Below are positions 44,809-53,950 of a DNA stretch of 64,000 nt, piece by piece. The notes beneath the pieces were generated by a model, which saw only the letters and a program-made list of their open reading frames with translations, did no database searches and was not told the DNA's origin. Each line of letters starts with the position of its first letter. The first letter of the stretch is position 1. A program made the translations under genes and the position numbers. This DNA comes from Planctomycetota bacterium (GTDB taxonomy: Bacteria > Planctomycetota > UBA1135 > GCA-002686595): the NCBI GenBank assembly GCA_028278425.1, contig JANQEJ010000054.1, forward strand, positions 62,001-126,000, written 5' to 3'.

Positions 44809-47800
44809 ATGCCGAAGAGGAAAGGACTCTTTCTAAGCCACTCGAAGGAGGACAACGCGTTCGTTCACGCGTTGGACGAGAAGCTCCGGGATTGGGGCCA
44901 CGACACCTTCCTCGACTTCCACGGGATACCGGGCGGAGCGCGTTGGGAGGAAGAGATCTACGGCGCGCTGCGCAAGAGCGCGGCGTTTCTCCTGTGCGCG
45001 ACGCCCTCGTCGATGGATTCCGCGTGGGTCTTCGCCGAGATCATCCTCGCGCGCTTCGGCGGGATCCCGGTCATCCCCCTGATCGTTCGGCCGTGCGACC
45101 TCCCCGAGTTCCTCGGGGACACCCAGCACATCCCCTTCCACAGCGATCTGGAGGCGGCGTACGAGAAGCTCCGCGACGCGTTGACCGCGCTCGGGCCGAC
45201 TCCGGAGGGCGGGAGCTGGGAGCCCGACAAGCCGCCGTTTCCCGGGCTCATGGCGCTGGACGAGGAACACTCGGCCGTCTTCTTCGGACGCGAGTCCGAG
45301 GTGCACCAGACGATCGAGACCCTCCGGCCCACCGTCCGTCGCCGGAGGTTTCTCGCGCTGGTCGGCGCTTCCGGGTGCGGCAAGTCGTCGCTTCTCCGCG
45401 CGGGCGTCATCCCCCGGCTGCGGGCCGGTGCGATCGCCGGCTCGGAGCGGTGGTGCTACCTGCAGCCGATCGCGCCGAGGCGGGCGCCGTTTCGAAGCCT
45501 GGCGACGTCCCTGCGCGAGGCGGACTCCAGCCTGGGACTCGTCCAGGAGATCGAGGATCGCCTGCGCGAGCCCGAGGGCGTCCTGAAGGAGATCCTCAAC
45601 ATCCGCCTGTCCGAGGGCGCGAGCGTGGCGCTGACGATCGATCAGTTCGAAGAGATCGAGCGGCTGACCCCGCGCGACGAAGCGGACCTTTTCCTGCGCC
45701 GCCTCCGGGAAGCGCTGGACGACCCGGATCATCCCCTGATCGTCCTCGCCGCCCTGCGCTCGGACTTCATCACGGCTTGTCTTCAGTTCGATCCGCTCAG
45801 CTCGCTGCTCCGCGAGGGCACCCAGGTCATCGGGCCGATGTCCCGGGACTCGATGCGGTTGGCGATCCAGGAGCCGGCCGAGCGCGGCGGGTTCGAGTAC
45901 GAGCAGGGACTCGTGGAGCGCATCCTGGACGAGACGCAGCACAGCGACGCGCTTCCGCTTCTCGCCTACACGCTGAGCCTGCTCTGGAGCCGGATGGACC
46001 CCGAGACCCGTGTCATCACGCGCGCGATGCTGGACGAGCTCGGCGGCGTCGCCGGGGCTTTGCGGATGACGGCCCAGGCGGTCTACGAGCGCATGCCGGG
46101 ACCGGCGCGCGAAGACCTCCTCGGTGCGCTGACCGAGTTGGCGGACGTCAACGAGCAGGGACACTTCACGCGCCGCCCGATGCCGCTGGATCAATTGCCC
46201 GAGCTGGCCCGCGAGCCGCTCGAGGAGCTCGTCGGCGCGCGCCTCCTGACGTCTTCCACCTCGGAGGACGGCCGGTCGATCATCTCCGTTACGCACGAGG
46301 CTCTCTTTCACAACTGGCCCCTGCTCACCGCCCAGCTCCAGGGCGCGAGCGAGAGCATGCGCCTTCGCCGCGACGTCGTTCGGGCCTCGGAGGAGTGGAA
46401 GGCGGCGCGGCGAGACGCGGACTACCTGTGGCGCGGCGAGCGCGTCCGACAGGCGAAGAAGCTGCAGCCGAGCAAGGATGGAGCCGGGGAAGATCTCGCC
46501 GCCGAGTTCCTTCGCGCGTCCGAAGACCTCGAAGCCCGCGCGCTGCGGCGCGAGTCCGAGTTGCTCGGACAGCGTGTGCTCAGCGCCAACGACCTGGAGC
46601 CCGAGCGGAGCGTTCTGCTCGCAGTGGCGGCGCTCGAGGAGTACGCGTGGACGCCCTTTGCGGAGCTGGCGCTCCACACCGCTCTCTTCGGCCTGCGCGA
46701 ACGCCGCTGTTGCAGGCACGGCGGCCCCGTCGCTCGCGCGGTGCTCAGCCCCGACCGGAAGCTGGTCGCCACCGCCTCCGAGGATCGAACGGCTTGTCTC
46801 TGGGACGCGGGTACGGGGGAGAGGGTTCAGGAGCTCCGCGGGCACGGAGCCCCGGTGCTGGACGTCGCCTTCGATCCCTCCGGCAAGCGCGTGGTCACGT
46901 CTTCCCAGGACGCGATGGCCTTCGTCTGGTCGGCGGAAACCGGCAAACGCGTGACGGTTCTCGAGGGTCATCGCGAGCGCGTCGTCGGCGCCTGGTTCAG
47001 CTCGGACGGAACGCGCGTGGCGACGGCTTCGAACGACAAGGAGGCACGCGTGTGGGACGCGGCCACCGGCGACCCCGTCGCGGTGCTCCGGGGACACCGC
47101 GGATTGGTGCGCTGCGCCGCGTTCGACTCCTCGGGACGGTACGTGCTCACCGCCTCTCATGACGGGACGGTGCGTCTCTGGGACGCGGACATCGGAACGG
47201 AGTTGCGCCGGTTCGTCGGTCACGAGCCGCCCGTCGCCAGGGCGACGTTCAGCCCGTCCGGAAAGGAGTTCGTCACCGCGTCCGGCGACCGGACCGCCCG
47301 GGTGTGGGACCTCGACGCCGCGATGAAGCAGAGGAGCGACGACGAGGTCCACGAGGGTAGCGTGCTCGCCGGGCACGGCGACGTGGTCCTGCACGCGTCC
47401 TTCAGTCCCGACGGCAAGCGCATCGTGACGACCTCGCGGGACGGCACCGCCAGGCTGTGGGACGCGCGGACCAAGCAGCTCATCGAGGTCCTCCACGGAC
47501 ACAAGGGCTGGGTTCTGACCGCGGCCTTCGACCACATCCAGGAGCGGATGGCCACGGGCGGCGTCGACCGGACCGTTCGCATTTGGGACGCCCGCAACGG
47601 AGCCCCGCTCGAGGTCTTTCGCGGTCACGGGGGGCCGGTCCTGACGGTCGCGTTCGGCGACGAACGGACGCTCGTCAGCGCCTCCCAGGACGCGTCCGCG
47701 CGCCTGTGGGACGTTCGGAGCCACGACGAGCTGCACGTGCTCCGGTCGCACACGGACTGGATCGACCGCGCGCGGTTCAGTCCGGACGGCGGGCTGGTGG

Positions 47801-48825
47801 CCACGGGTTCCCACGACGGAACGGCGCGCGTCTGGGAAACGAAGACGGGCGCCCCGCTCGCGGTCCTGCAGCACGACCACTCCGTGCTCGACGTCGCGTT
47901 CAGCGCCGGCGGCGCTCGACTGGTGACGGCTTCCGCCGACGGGACCGCGCGGCTGTGGGAACCGAGGAAGGGCGTCGCCGAAGCCGTCTTCCAGGGCCAC
48001 CGGGACCGCGTCGTCAGCGCTCGCTTCAATTCCCGGGGGGATCACGTGGTGACGTCCTCCGAGGACGAGACGGCGCGCGTCTGGGACGTGTCCGGCGAGC
48101 TCGTGAGCGTGTTCGAGGGTCACCGGAGTCCGCTGACCCAGGGCGACTTCGTGAGGAACGGATCGGTCGTGACCGCCGGTCGCGACGGCAAGGTGCACAT
48201 CTGGGACGCCTCTTCCGGTGAAGGAGTCGCCGAGCTCCGCGGCCACAAGAAGCCCGTCGTGGTCACGACGGTCGATCCCGACGGCCGGTGGCTCTTGACG
48301 GCCTGCCAGGGCGGCGTGTTCTGCGTCTGGGACGCGCGAACGGGTGACAGGCTGAGCCGAATCCACGAGCGGGGGAGGGCGATGACGTGCGCGTGCTTCC
48401 ATCCGGAGGGAACGATGATCGCCACCGGATCGGACGACGGCACCGCGTGGATCCGGAGCTGCCCGGACGGAGCGAATCTCTTCGTGCTGAGCGAGCACGA
48501 GGCACGGGTGACGAGCGTTTCCTTCTCGCCCGACGGGAAGCGCCTGATCACGACTTCGGACGACCGAATGGCGCGTCTCTGGGACAGCTCCAGCGGCGCC
48601 CTGGTTCACGTGCTGCGCGGTCACCAGGCTCCCGTCCAGAACGCCGTGTTTCACCCCGACGGCGTGCGGATCGTCACCACCTCCGAGGACGGGACGGCCC
48701 GAATCTGGCTGGACCGGAGCGGACGGGAGCTCCTCGACTTCAGCCGCCGGCGCACGACCCGCGACCTCGAAGCGGAGGAGCGCCGGCACTTCGGCTTGCC
48801 CGAGAAAAGGAGTGTCGAAGCATGA
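44809..48825 (+). CDS. TIR-nSTAND-WD40 protein
   Basis: 1338 residues. An N-terminal TIR domain (5-110: GLFLSHSKEDNAFVHALDEK, TFLDFHGIPGGARWEEEI, SAWVFAEIIL with candidate NADase Glu77) precedes an nSTAND1 NTPase that starts with the hallmark FPGLMALDEEHSAVFFGRE. Its Walker A is GASGCGKSS (186-194) and Walker B ALTIDQFEEIE. From about residue 640 there are 16 WD40 repeats (RLVTASADGTARLWEP, RIVTTSRDGTARLWDA) forming two propellers. The plan of effector, ATPase switch and sensor is that of STAND immune receptors, and TIR domains in such proteins deplete NAD after sensing phage. A defence role is inferred, since no phage-defence neighbours are present. The stop overlaps the sulfatase start (ATGA). 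Confidence 0.93.
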   Translation: MPKRKGLFLSHSKEDNAFVHALDEKLRDWGHDTFLDFHGIPGGARWEEEIYGALRKSAAFLLCATPSSMDSAWVFAEIILARFGGIPVIPLIVRPCDLPEFLGDTQHIPFHSDLEAAYEKLRDALTALGPTPEGGSWEPDKPPFPGLMALDEEHSAVFFGRESEVHQTIETLRPTVRRRRFLALVGASGCGKSSLLRAGVIPRLRAGAIAGSERWCYLQPIAPRRAPFRSLATSLREADSSLGLVQEIEDRLREPEGVLKEILNIRLSEGASVALTIDQFEEIERLTPRDEADLFLRRLREALDDPDHPLIVLAALRSDFITACLQFDPLSSLLREGTQVIGPMSRDSMRLAIQEPAERGGFEYEQGLVERILDETQHSDALPLLAYTLSLLWSRMDPETRVITRAMLDELGGVAGALRMTAQAVYERMPGPAREDLLGALTELADVNEQGHFTRRPMPLDQLPELAREPLEELVGARLLTSSTSEDGRSIISVTHEALFHNWPLLTAQLQGASESMRLRRDVVRASEEWKAARRDADYLWRGERVRQAKKLQPSKDGAGEDLAAEFLRASEDLEARALRRESELLGQRVLSANDLEPERSVLLAVAALEEYAWTPFAELALHTALFGLRERRCCRHGGPVARAVLSPDRKLVATASEDRTACLWDAGTGERVQELRGHGAPVLDVAFDPSGKRVVTSSQDAMAFVWSAETGKRVTVLEGHRERVVGAWFSSDGTRVATASNDKEARVWDAATGDPVAVLRGHRGLVRCAAFDSSGRYVLTASHDGTVRLWDADIGTELRRFVGHEPPVARATFSPSGKEFVTASGDRTARVWDLDAAMKQRSDDEVHEGSVLAGHGDVVLHASFSPDGKRIVTTSRDGTARLWDARTKQLIEVLHGHKGWVLTAAFDHIQERMATGGVDRTVRIWDARNGAPLEVFRGHGGPVLTVAFGDERTLVSASQDASARLWDVRSHDELHVLRSHTDWIDRARFSPDGGLVATGSHDGTARVWETKTGAPLAVLQHDHSVLDVAFSAGGARLVTASADGTARLWEPRKGVAEAVFQGHRDRVVSARFNSRGDHVVTSSEDETARVWDVSGELVSVFEGHRSPLTQGDFVRNGSVVTAGRDGKVHIWDASSGEGVAELRGHKKPVVVTTVDPDGRWLLTACQGGVFCVWDARTGDRLSRIHERGRAMTCACFHPEGTMIATGSDDGTAWIRSCPDGANLFVLSEHEARVTSVSFSPDGKRLITTSDDRMARLWDSSSGALVHVLRGHQAPVQNAVFHPDGVRIVTTSEDGTARIWLDRSGRELLDFSRRRTTRDLEAEERRHFGLPEKRSVEA

Positions 48826-50246
48826 GAGTTGCGCTCGTCCTCGCCCTTGCGTTCACGACGGGGTGCGCCGCCGACGGCGGACCGCGGCAGGCGGCGCCGG
48901 CGCGGCGGCCCAACGTGGTCTTCCTCCTCGCCGACGACCTGGGTTGGAAGGACCTCGGCTGCTACGGCAGCAGCTTCTACGAGACGCCGAACCTCGACCG
49001 CCTCGCGGCGAGCGGGATGCGCTTCACGCAGGCCTACGCGACCGCGCCGGTCTGCTCGCCCACGCGGGCGAGCATCATGGCCGGCAAGTACCCGGCGCGG
49101 ATGAACACGACGGACTACTTCGGCGGGCGGCGGAAGAAGAAGCTCCTGCCGGCCGAGTACATCCAATACCTGCCGCTCGAGGAGCTCACCATCGCGGAAG
49201 CGCTGGGGGAGGCGGGCTACGCCACCTTCTTCGCGGGCAAGTGGCACCTCGGCAGGGGCGACGAGTTCGCGCCCGAGGCGCAGGGCTTCGACGGCAACGC
49301 CGGCGGCTTCTGGCGCGGACATCCGCCGAGCTGGTTGGCGCCCTACAAGAACCCGAAGCTCGCCGACGGGCCCGAGGGCGAGTATCTGCCCGAGCGGTTG
49401 ACCGAGGAGAGCCTGCGCTTCCTCGAGGAGCACGCGGACGAGCCGTTCCTGCTCTACTTCTCCTACTACCTCGTGCACACGCCGCTCGTCACCAAGCCCG
49501 AGCTGAAGGCGAAGTACGAGGCGAAGGCGGCGGCGCTGCCGCCTCACGACGGTCCGCGTTTCGTCCCCGAAGGCGAGCGCGAGGCGCGCCAGGTCCAGGA
49601 TCACGCGGTCTACGCCGGGATGGTGCAGTCGCTCGACGACAGCGTCGGCCGCCTGCTCGACAAGCTCGACGAGCTCGGCCTGGCCGAAGACACGATCGTG
49701 ATCTTCACCTCCGACAACGGCGGCCTCTCGACCTCGGAGGGCTCGCCGACGTCGAACGTGCCGCTCCGCGCCGGCAAGGGATGGATGTACGAGGGCGGCA
49801 TCCGCGAGCCGCTGCTCGTGCGCTGGCCCGGCGTCGCGGAGCCGGGCGGTGAGTGCGACGTTCCGGTGACGGCGACCGACTTCTACCCGACGATCCTCGG
49901 CATGGCGGGGCTCCCGCCGCGTCCCGAGCAGCACGTGGACGGCGTCGACCTGACGCCGCTCCTGCGCGGCGAGGCGGAGCTCGAGCGCGAGGAGCTCTTC
50001 TGGCACTACCCGCACTACGGCAACCAGGGCGGCAGCCCCTGCGGCGCGATCCGCGAGGGCGACCTGAAGCTGATCGAGTTCTACGAGGACTCCCGCGTCG
50101 AGCTCTACGACCTGGCGAGCGATCTCGGAGAGACCCGCGACCTGAGCCTTCGGCGTCCCGCGACGGCGGCGCGCCTGCGCGCGCGGCTCGCCGCGTGGCG
50201 CGACGCGGTGGACGCGCGGATGCCGCGACCGAATCCTGATTCCTGA
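48822..50246 (+). CDS. Lipoprotein sulfatase (arylsulfatase family S1)
   Basis: 474 residues with a lipoprotein signal (VALVLALAFTTGC). Sulfatase core: RPNVVFLLADDLGWKDLGCY gives the first metal Asps, CSPTRASIMAGKYPAR holds Cys78, which is converted to formylglycine, then GKWHLG and VIFTSDNGG. The family hydrolyses sulfate esters of polysaccharides; planctomycetes carry many for algal glycans. It is translationally coupled to the TIR-nSTAND gene, an odd pairing for function. Its last 15 codons (WRDAVDARMPRPNPDS) recur as a fragment at 54316-54369. Confidence 0.95.
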   Translation: MRVALVLALAFTTGCAADGGPRQAAPARRPNVVFLLADDLGWKDLGCYGSSFYETPNLDRLAASGMRFTQAYATAPVCSPTRASIMAGKYPARMNTTDYFGGRRKKKLLPAEYIQYLPLEELTIAEALGEAGYATFFAGKWHLGRGDEFAPEAQGFDGNAGGFWRGHPPSWLAPYKNPKLADGPEGEYLPERLTEESLRFLEEHADEPFLLYFSYYLVHTPLVTKPELKAKYEAKAAALPPHDGPRFVPEGEREARQVQDHAVYAGMVQSLDDSVGRLLDKLDELGLAEDTIVIFTSDNGGLSTSEGSPTSNVPLRAGKGWMYEGGIREPLLVRWPGVAEPGGECDVPVTATDFYPTILGMAGLPPRPEQHVDGVDLTPLLRGEAELEREELFWHYPHYGNQGGSPCGAIREGDLKLIEFYEDSRVELYDLASDLGETRDLSLRRPATAARLRARLAAWRDAVDARMPRPNPDS

Positions 50247-50295
50247 CGCGGCGAGGGGAGGGGGCGAGGCGCCCGGTCGCCCCGCCTTGCACGGC

Positions 50296-51096
50296 TCAGC
50301 TTCGCGCCGGCGTGACGCCCACCTCGCTGGGCTCGACGTCCATGGCCTCGCACACCCGCTGGATCGCCTCCTTGCGCTTCGCGAAGGCCGTCGAGCGGGA
50401 CAGGCCCAACCGATCCTTGATCCGCTCCCAGGTCCACCCCTGGTGACGCAGGCGGATGATCTCGCGGGCCGCCGGGTCGAGATCGCCGGCGACCGCCGCC
50501 ACCCGGTCGGTTAGCTCGCGCAGGCGGGCCGCGTCCACAGGACGCGCGGGGTAGACGACGTCGGGGTCGTTCTCAAGGTCCTCCTTCTCCTCGCGCGTTC
50601 CCCCGTGACGGCGGTAGAGCCCCCCCCTGATGAAGGACGCGATGCTCCGACCATATCGGCGGATCCAGTCCCCGTTGAGCGGCTTCCCCTTCAGCTCCGG
50701 ATGCTTGGACTGGAGGGTGAGGATCACGACGGCGACCTCTTGGACAAGGTCTTTGGGGCCGAAGCCGTAGTAGACCTTGAAGTTCATCGTACGCACGATG
50801 TCCTCGAGCTCGCCATACCACTCACATGGTTCGCATTGCTGTCCCCCGTTGCGGTAGTACGCGCGAACGTACATGCTGCCGACTCGGCGACACCAGCGTT
50901 TGAACCAGTCGGCGTCGAGGACTCGGGACCGAAAGTCCGGCCGGTGCCGAAGTCGCTCCATGACCCTTTCCGTCACTTGCGCGCGGATCAGCCCGGCCTC
51001 GCCGTCCGGGGCGTGGATGCTGACGATCGTCAGGCTGGCGTAGAGCCGAGGCTTGATATGGTTCACCAACTCGGCCAGGGGCACGGGGCAGGACAT
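50296..51096 (-). CDS. Sigma-factor-like protein with C-terminal HTH
   Basis: 266 residues. The C-terminal 80 residues are of sigma region 4 type: ELTDRVAAVAGDLDPAAREI, IRLRHQGWTWERIKDRLGLS and STAFAKRKEAIQRV, a helix-turn-helix. The N-terminal part is helical with a possible region 2 (YYGFGPKDLVQEVAVVILTL, DWIRRYGRSIASFIRGGLYR) but also an unusual Cys pair (QQCEPCEW). It may be a divergent sigma factor or a phage-like regulator. The start could also be ATG 51105. It is the first gene of an island of small orphan genes, all but one on this strand. Confidence 0.65.
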   Translation of the reverse strand: MSCPVPLAELVNHIKPRLYASLTIVSIHAPDGEAGLIRAQVTERVMERLRHRPDFRSRVLDADWFKRWCRRVGSMYVRAYYRNGGQQCEPCEWYGELEDIVRTMNFKVYYGFGPKDLVQEVAVVILTLQSKHPELKGKPLNGDWIRRYGRSIASFIRGGLYRRHGGTREEKEDLENDPDVVYPARPVDAARLRELTDRVAAVAGDLDPAAREIIRLRHQGWTWERIKDRLGLSRSTAFAKRKEAIQRVCEAMDVEPSEVGVTPARS

Positions 51097-51170
51097 GGTG
51101 GCCACCTTTCCGTCCAGTCTATCGAGGTGCGGGATTGCGCGGGGGCTCCGGGAAGGGCGATGGAAGCGAA

Positions 51171-51203
51171 ACGGGTCGCCTCCGCGAGGTGGAGGCGACC
51201 CGT
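51171..51203. terminator. Perfect 13-bp hairpin
   Basis: ACGGGTCGCCTCC (51171-51183) is the exact inverse complement of 51191-51203, with a 7-nt loop. It lies between the small minus-strand gene ending at 51228 and the sigma-like gene, and on that strand is followed by TTCGCTT. It probably ends the transcript of the 51228-52792 genes. Confidence 0.55.
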
Positions 51204-51227
51204 AAGAGTCAGGTGGGCAACGAATCG

Positions 51228-51410
51228 CTACCCGCGACGCGCCGAGGGCCGTGGCTTGAATTGCCCGAACCTCCGGCGGCGCGCGAGGCGCAACGTTGCT
51301 CTCGTGTAATCGGCGACGGGATCGTCGCGGTCGTGGTCTCCCGTGTACGCCTCGAACAGCACGTTCTCGACGTTCTCGAGGGCCTGGAGCCAGGTGTCCG
51401 CTTCGGCCAC
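51228..51410 (-). CDS. Small hypothetical protein
   Basis: About 60 residues from GTG 51410: VAEADTWLQALENVENVLFE, then AYTGDHDRDDPVADYTRATL, ending in a basic tail (RLARRRRFGQFKPRPSARRG). The frame is open further upstream, where it reads RSVCRAVDRA, so the true start may be earlier; a TTG with sequence IEDPEVATMSG lies in another frame and would need a shift. The acidic helix plus basic tail composition is protein-like. No family is recognised. It is the last gene before the 13-bp hairpin. Confidence 0.45.
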   Translation of the reverse strand: MAEADTWLQALENVENVLFEAYTGDHDRDDPVADYTRATLRLARRRRFGQFKPRPSARRG

Positions 51411-51468
51411 GGCTCGATCGACCGCACGGCAGACGCTCCGGACATGGTCGCCACTTCGGGGTCCTCGA

Positions 51469-52026
51469 TCAACGAGTGCCGGGTGTGCCCTCGAGGATCG
51501 AGGACCCGGGAACGAGAGACGAAACGGGAACACCAAGGCCGAAGACCTCTTCCGGATTGTGGGGATTGACGAGCGTGTAGACGACCGTCGGGGGAACGAC
51601 AACGTCGCGCTCGACTTCGTCCACGACTCTCTCGGCGAGAAGCCGGCGGGCGACTTCGTCCGCGACTTCGACGGGGACGTCCACCGGGCTGACGACGACG
51701 TATCCGTCGACGTTGCGCTCGTTGACGTCGCCCCAGACGGCGGACAGAGACTGCGCAAGACCGACCGCGGACGGCGGAACGACTCCGCAGACCGGGCGAA
51801 CCGGGCGCTTGACGACGTCATCGGCATCCGGTTCGTTCACGTCGACCGCTTTGCGGTCGGCGAGCCGACGGACGAGATCCGAGACGACGGGAAGGTCGCG
51901 CGTGGTGACGGATCCGTCACCGAGAGGGTGGGGGACGACCGGCTCGAGGACCATGCCGTCGATGACCGGCGTGGATTCGACCGGAGTCGTGGACCCCGAG
52001 AGGAGGACGAAGTTGACATCTTGCAT
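51469..52026 (-). CDS. Hypothetical protein, Val- and Asp-rich
   Basis: 185 residues from ATG 52026, which follows the stop of the Pro-rich secreted protein by 19 bases. Very rich in Val, Asp and Pro (PVVSDLVRRLADRKAVDVNE, NVDGYVVVSPVDVPVEVADE) with few aromatic residues. VYTLVNPHNPEEVFGLGVPV near the end looks like a folded strand segment. No family is recognised and no Shine-Dalgarno is obvious. It could be a shadow of a gene on the other strand, but composition and operon position favour this frame. Confidence 0.5.
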   Translation of the reverse strand: MQDVNFVLLSGSTTPVESTPVIDGMVLEPVVPHPLGDGSVTTRDLPVVSDLVRRLADRKAVDVNEPDADDVVKRPVRPVCGVVPPSAVGLAQSLSAVWGDVNERNVDGYVVVSPVDVPVEVADEVARRLLAERVVDEVERDVVVPPTVVYTLVNPHNPEEVFGLGVPVSSLVPGSSILEGTPGTR

Positions 52027-52045
52027 GGCTGTATCCCGTGGAGGA

Positions 52046-52792
52046 TCAAGCGGCCGCCGGAGGGCACGGGCCGGGGTTCGGAGGGAGAGGCGAGGAGTCA
52101 GGCCAGAGCGGGCCGGAGCGCTCCGGATCGGTCCCGGGGGTGCCGGGACCGGCGGCCGGGGAGGACCCCGGCTGCCAGGCGATGGTGTCGGGCGAAGCGC
52201 CGTCGCGCGGATACCGCGGATATCCGGGACCGGGAGGGCATTCGTCCGCGCCGGTCGTCTCGCCAGGGGGGGACCACGGAAGTTGCGGCCAGCAGAACGG
52301 AGGCGGGAATGTGGGGTTGCCGGCGCTGCTCGTCCAGAACGGCGGAATCCAAGCCAGGGTGCCGCCGGTTCCGTGCCGACGCGACGGGGGGGGCCAGGTC
52401 CACTCGTCGGGGTTGGTCGAAGGAGAACCGATCCCGAAGGGGGAGGAGTTCGCGTCGCCGCAGGGAGCCTGGTTCGGGTCCGCGAAGGGATGCCCCCCGG
52501 GGAGGCACGGGAAGAACTGGAGCGGGCGCCAGGCGAAGCCGTCCGGGCTCGACTCGATGGACGTGGAGTGATCCCCCGTGCGCGTCGGATCCCAGGCGGC
52601 TTCCTGGATCGGAAGAGTCCCGGTGCAGGGGATCGTGCAGTCTTCCGCGGGGGGGTGGGCCTGTGGCTCGTCGTAGTGGATGCAGGCGGATTCGGCCTCG
52701 GGGGCCGTCGGGCCGCTCCAGGGCCAAGCGTAGGACAGCGACTGCGCTTGGAGTAGCAGAGCCGCGCCCACGAGGAACAGCATGCGTTTCAT
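52046..52792 (-). CDS. Secreted Pro/Gly/Trp-rich hypothetical protein
   Basis: 248 residues. MKRMLFLVGAALLLQAQSLS is a signal peptide, and GGAGG five bases upstream sets ATG 52792. The mature part is low-complexity: Pro about one in five, many Trp and Gly, ten or so Cys (CIHYDEPQAHPPAEDCTIPC; PPFCWPQLPWSPPGETTG) and no regular secondary structure expected. Cys may form disulfides in an extracellular matrix or appendage protein. It leads the small minus-strand group 51228-52792. No homologue recognised. Confidence 0.7.
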   Translation of the reverse strand: MKRMLFLVGAALLLQAQSLSYAWPWSGPTAPEAESACIHYDEPQAHPPAEDCTIPCTGTLPIQEAAWDPTRTGDHSTSIESSPDGFAWRPLQFFPCLPGGHPFADPNQAPCGDANSSPFGIGSPSTNPDEWTWPPPSRRHGTGGTLAWIPPFWTSSAGNPTFPPPFCWPQLPWSPPGETTGADECPPGPGYPRYPRDGASPDTIAWQPGSSPAAGPGTPGTDPERSGPLWPDSSPLPPNPGPCPPAAA

Positions 52793-52935
52793 CGGGATCC
52801 TCCGGATATGCATGAGGTTGAGGTCGGCGGGGACCTCCCCCGCCTGCAGCACGGGTTGAGGAAGCCCCATCGCAGTCCGGGCGAATCCGGAGAAAAAGGG
52901 CCGCGCCTACGGAAGAACCGCGGGGGGCCCCGGGG

Positions 52936-53169
52936 TCAGGACAGCTCGCGGATCACCCTATCCATGACCGTGTGCACGTGCTTCGCGACGGCCTCGTCGT
53001 CGTAGAGGGGCACGCGCTCGATGCCGATCTTGAGCATCTCGTAGGTCCGGTCGAGGACCTGCAGGGCCTCCTGCTCCTCGAGCAGCGCGGTGGCACATGG
53101 GTGGTAGGCCCGTGCGCGCCTGACCACCTTCCCAGGTAGGCCTCGGGTGTCGATGGAACTCTGATTCAA
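52936..53169 (-). CDS. Small hypothetical helical protein
   Basis: 77 residues from TTG 53169: a short N-terminal part, then CATALLEEQEALQVLDRTYE and AKHVHTVMDRVIRELS, amphipathic helices. GGGAGAGAG lies upstream at Shine-Dalgarno distance. No family is recognised. Similar size and composition to the 53262-53627 product, so they may work together. Confidence 0.55.
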   Translation of the reverse strand: MNQSSIDTRGLPGKVVRRARAYHPCATALLEEQEALQVLDRTYEMLKIGIERVPLYDDEAVAKHVHTVMDRVIRELS

Positions 53170-53261
53170 AGTGGACTCTCTCCCTGACAGCTCGACTTGG
53201 GCGGGAACGCGTGCGGCGTGTGCGATCCCCCCCGAACGAGAGGGACAAACCCGGCCGCCGC

Positions 53262-53627
53262 CTACGCCTTCTGCGCCTTGGCGGCCAGGAGGACCCGCAT
53301 CGAGTTGCGAACGGCGTCCGCCAGCTCGTCCCGTTCGTGTTCTTCCAGATGCTCGTAAGCTTCGTAGAGGAGCTCTTCCGCGGCGATCGCGAAACTCTTG
53401 GAGCTGTCAGCGCTCCTGCGGGCTTGCTTGACCCGCTCGAGCCAGACACTCAGGGGGATGTCGCTGATGGGTACGGGGCCGCGTCCCGGTGGAACGTCCC
53501 TGACGGAAGGAACGGCATCGATCGGACCTTGCGGAGCGTCACGGCGATCTTGCTGGCGAGGTTGGGCGGGGTCTGCCACCGGCTCACCCTTGTCCCATTC
53601 TCTTTGGCGTCCGTTTTCACCGGGCAT
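53262..53627 (-). CDS. Small hypothetical protein with disordered N-terminus
   Basis: 121 residues from ATG 53627. The first 60 are polar and Pro-rich (GENGRQREWDKGEPVADPAQ) and probably unstructured; the rest is helical (LSVWLERVKQARRSADSSKS, EELLYEAYEHLEEHERDELA) and ends LLAAKAQKA. A run of AG dinucleotides at 53637-53651 stands at the place of the ribosome binding site. The frame is open to 53711. No family recognised. Confidence 0.55.
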   Translation of the reverse strand: MPGENGRQREWDKGEPVADPAQPRQQDRRDAPQGPIDAVPSVRDVPPGRGPVPISDIPLSVWLERVKQARRSADSSKSFAIAAEELLYEAYEHLEEHERDELADAVRNSMRVLLAAKAQKA

Positions 53628-53950
53628 GGGCAATCTTTCTCTCTCTCTCTGAGAAAACTTCGGGTCCGGACAAGGCGCGGAAGGATGCCAAACGAGACCT
53701 CGGTCCGCCACACGTCCCTCGGATCCGATCTTGCGAGCCTAACGGAGGATTCCGGAATTCGGGAGCGCTCCGGCTCCGAAAGCGCGCGGGAAGGCCGTAG
53801 CGGCCCTCCGCACGGGTGCGGTGGGCGATCGACTATTGGTCCGCGACCGGGGTTCGACAGATTCCTGCGAGATGTCCAGACGATCGGGTGTGCCGCTCCA
53901 CAAGAGAGATGTTCCCGCTCCCGCGAACCTCTGCCGTCGGAGGAACCCCG
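53628..53950. other. Intergenic stretch with a CT/AG microsatellite
   Basis: About 320 bases between divergent small genes with no supported gene. It holds a short CT dinucleotide run at 53637-53651 (AG on the minus strand, just upstream of ATG 53627) and somewhat lower GC than the flanks. Promoters for both sides should lie here but no clear -35/-10 pair was found. Confidence 0.5.

Noticed and set aside
44833-48789. 1318-codon minus-strand frame opposite the TIR-nSTAND-WD40 gene
   Set aside because: Shadow caused by repeated WD40 codons in high-GC DNA; the plus-strand motifs are intact.
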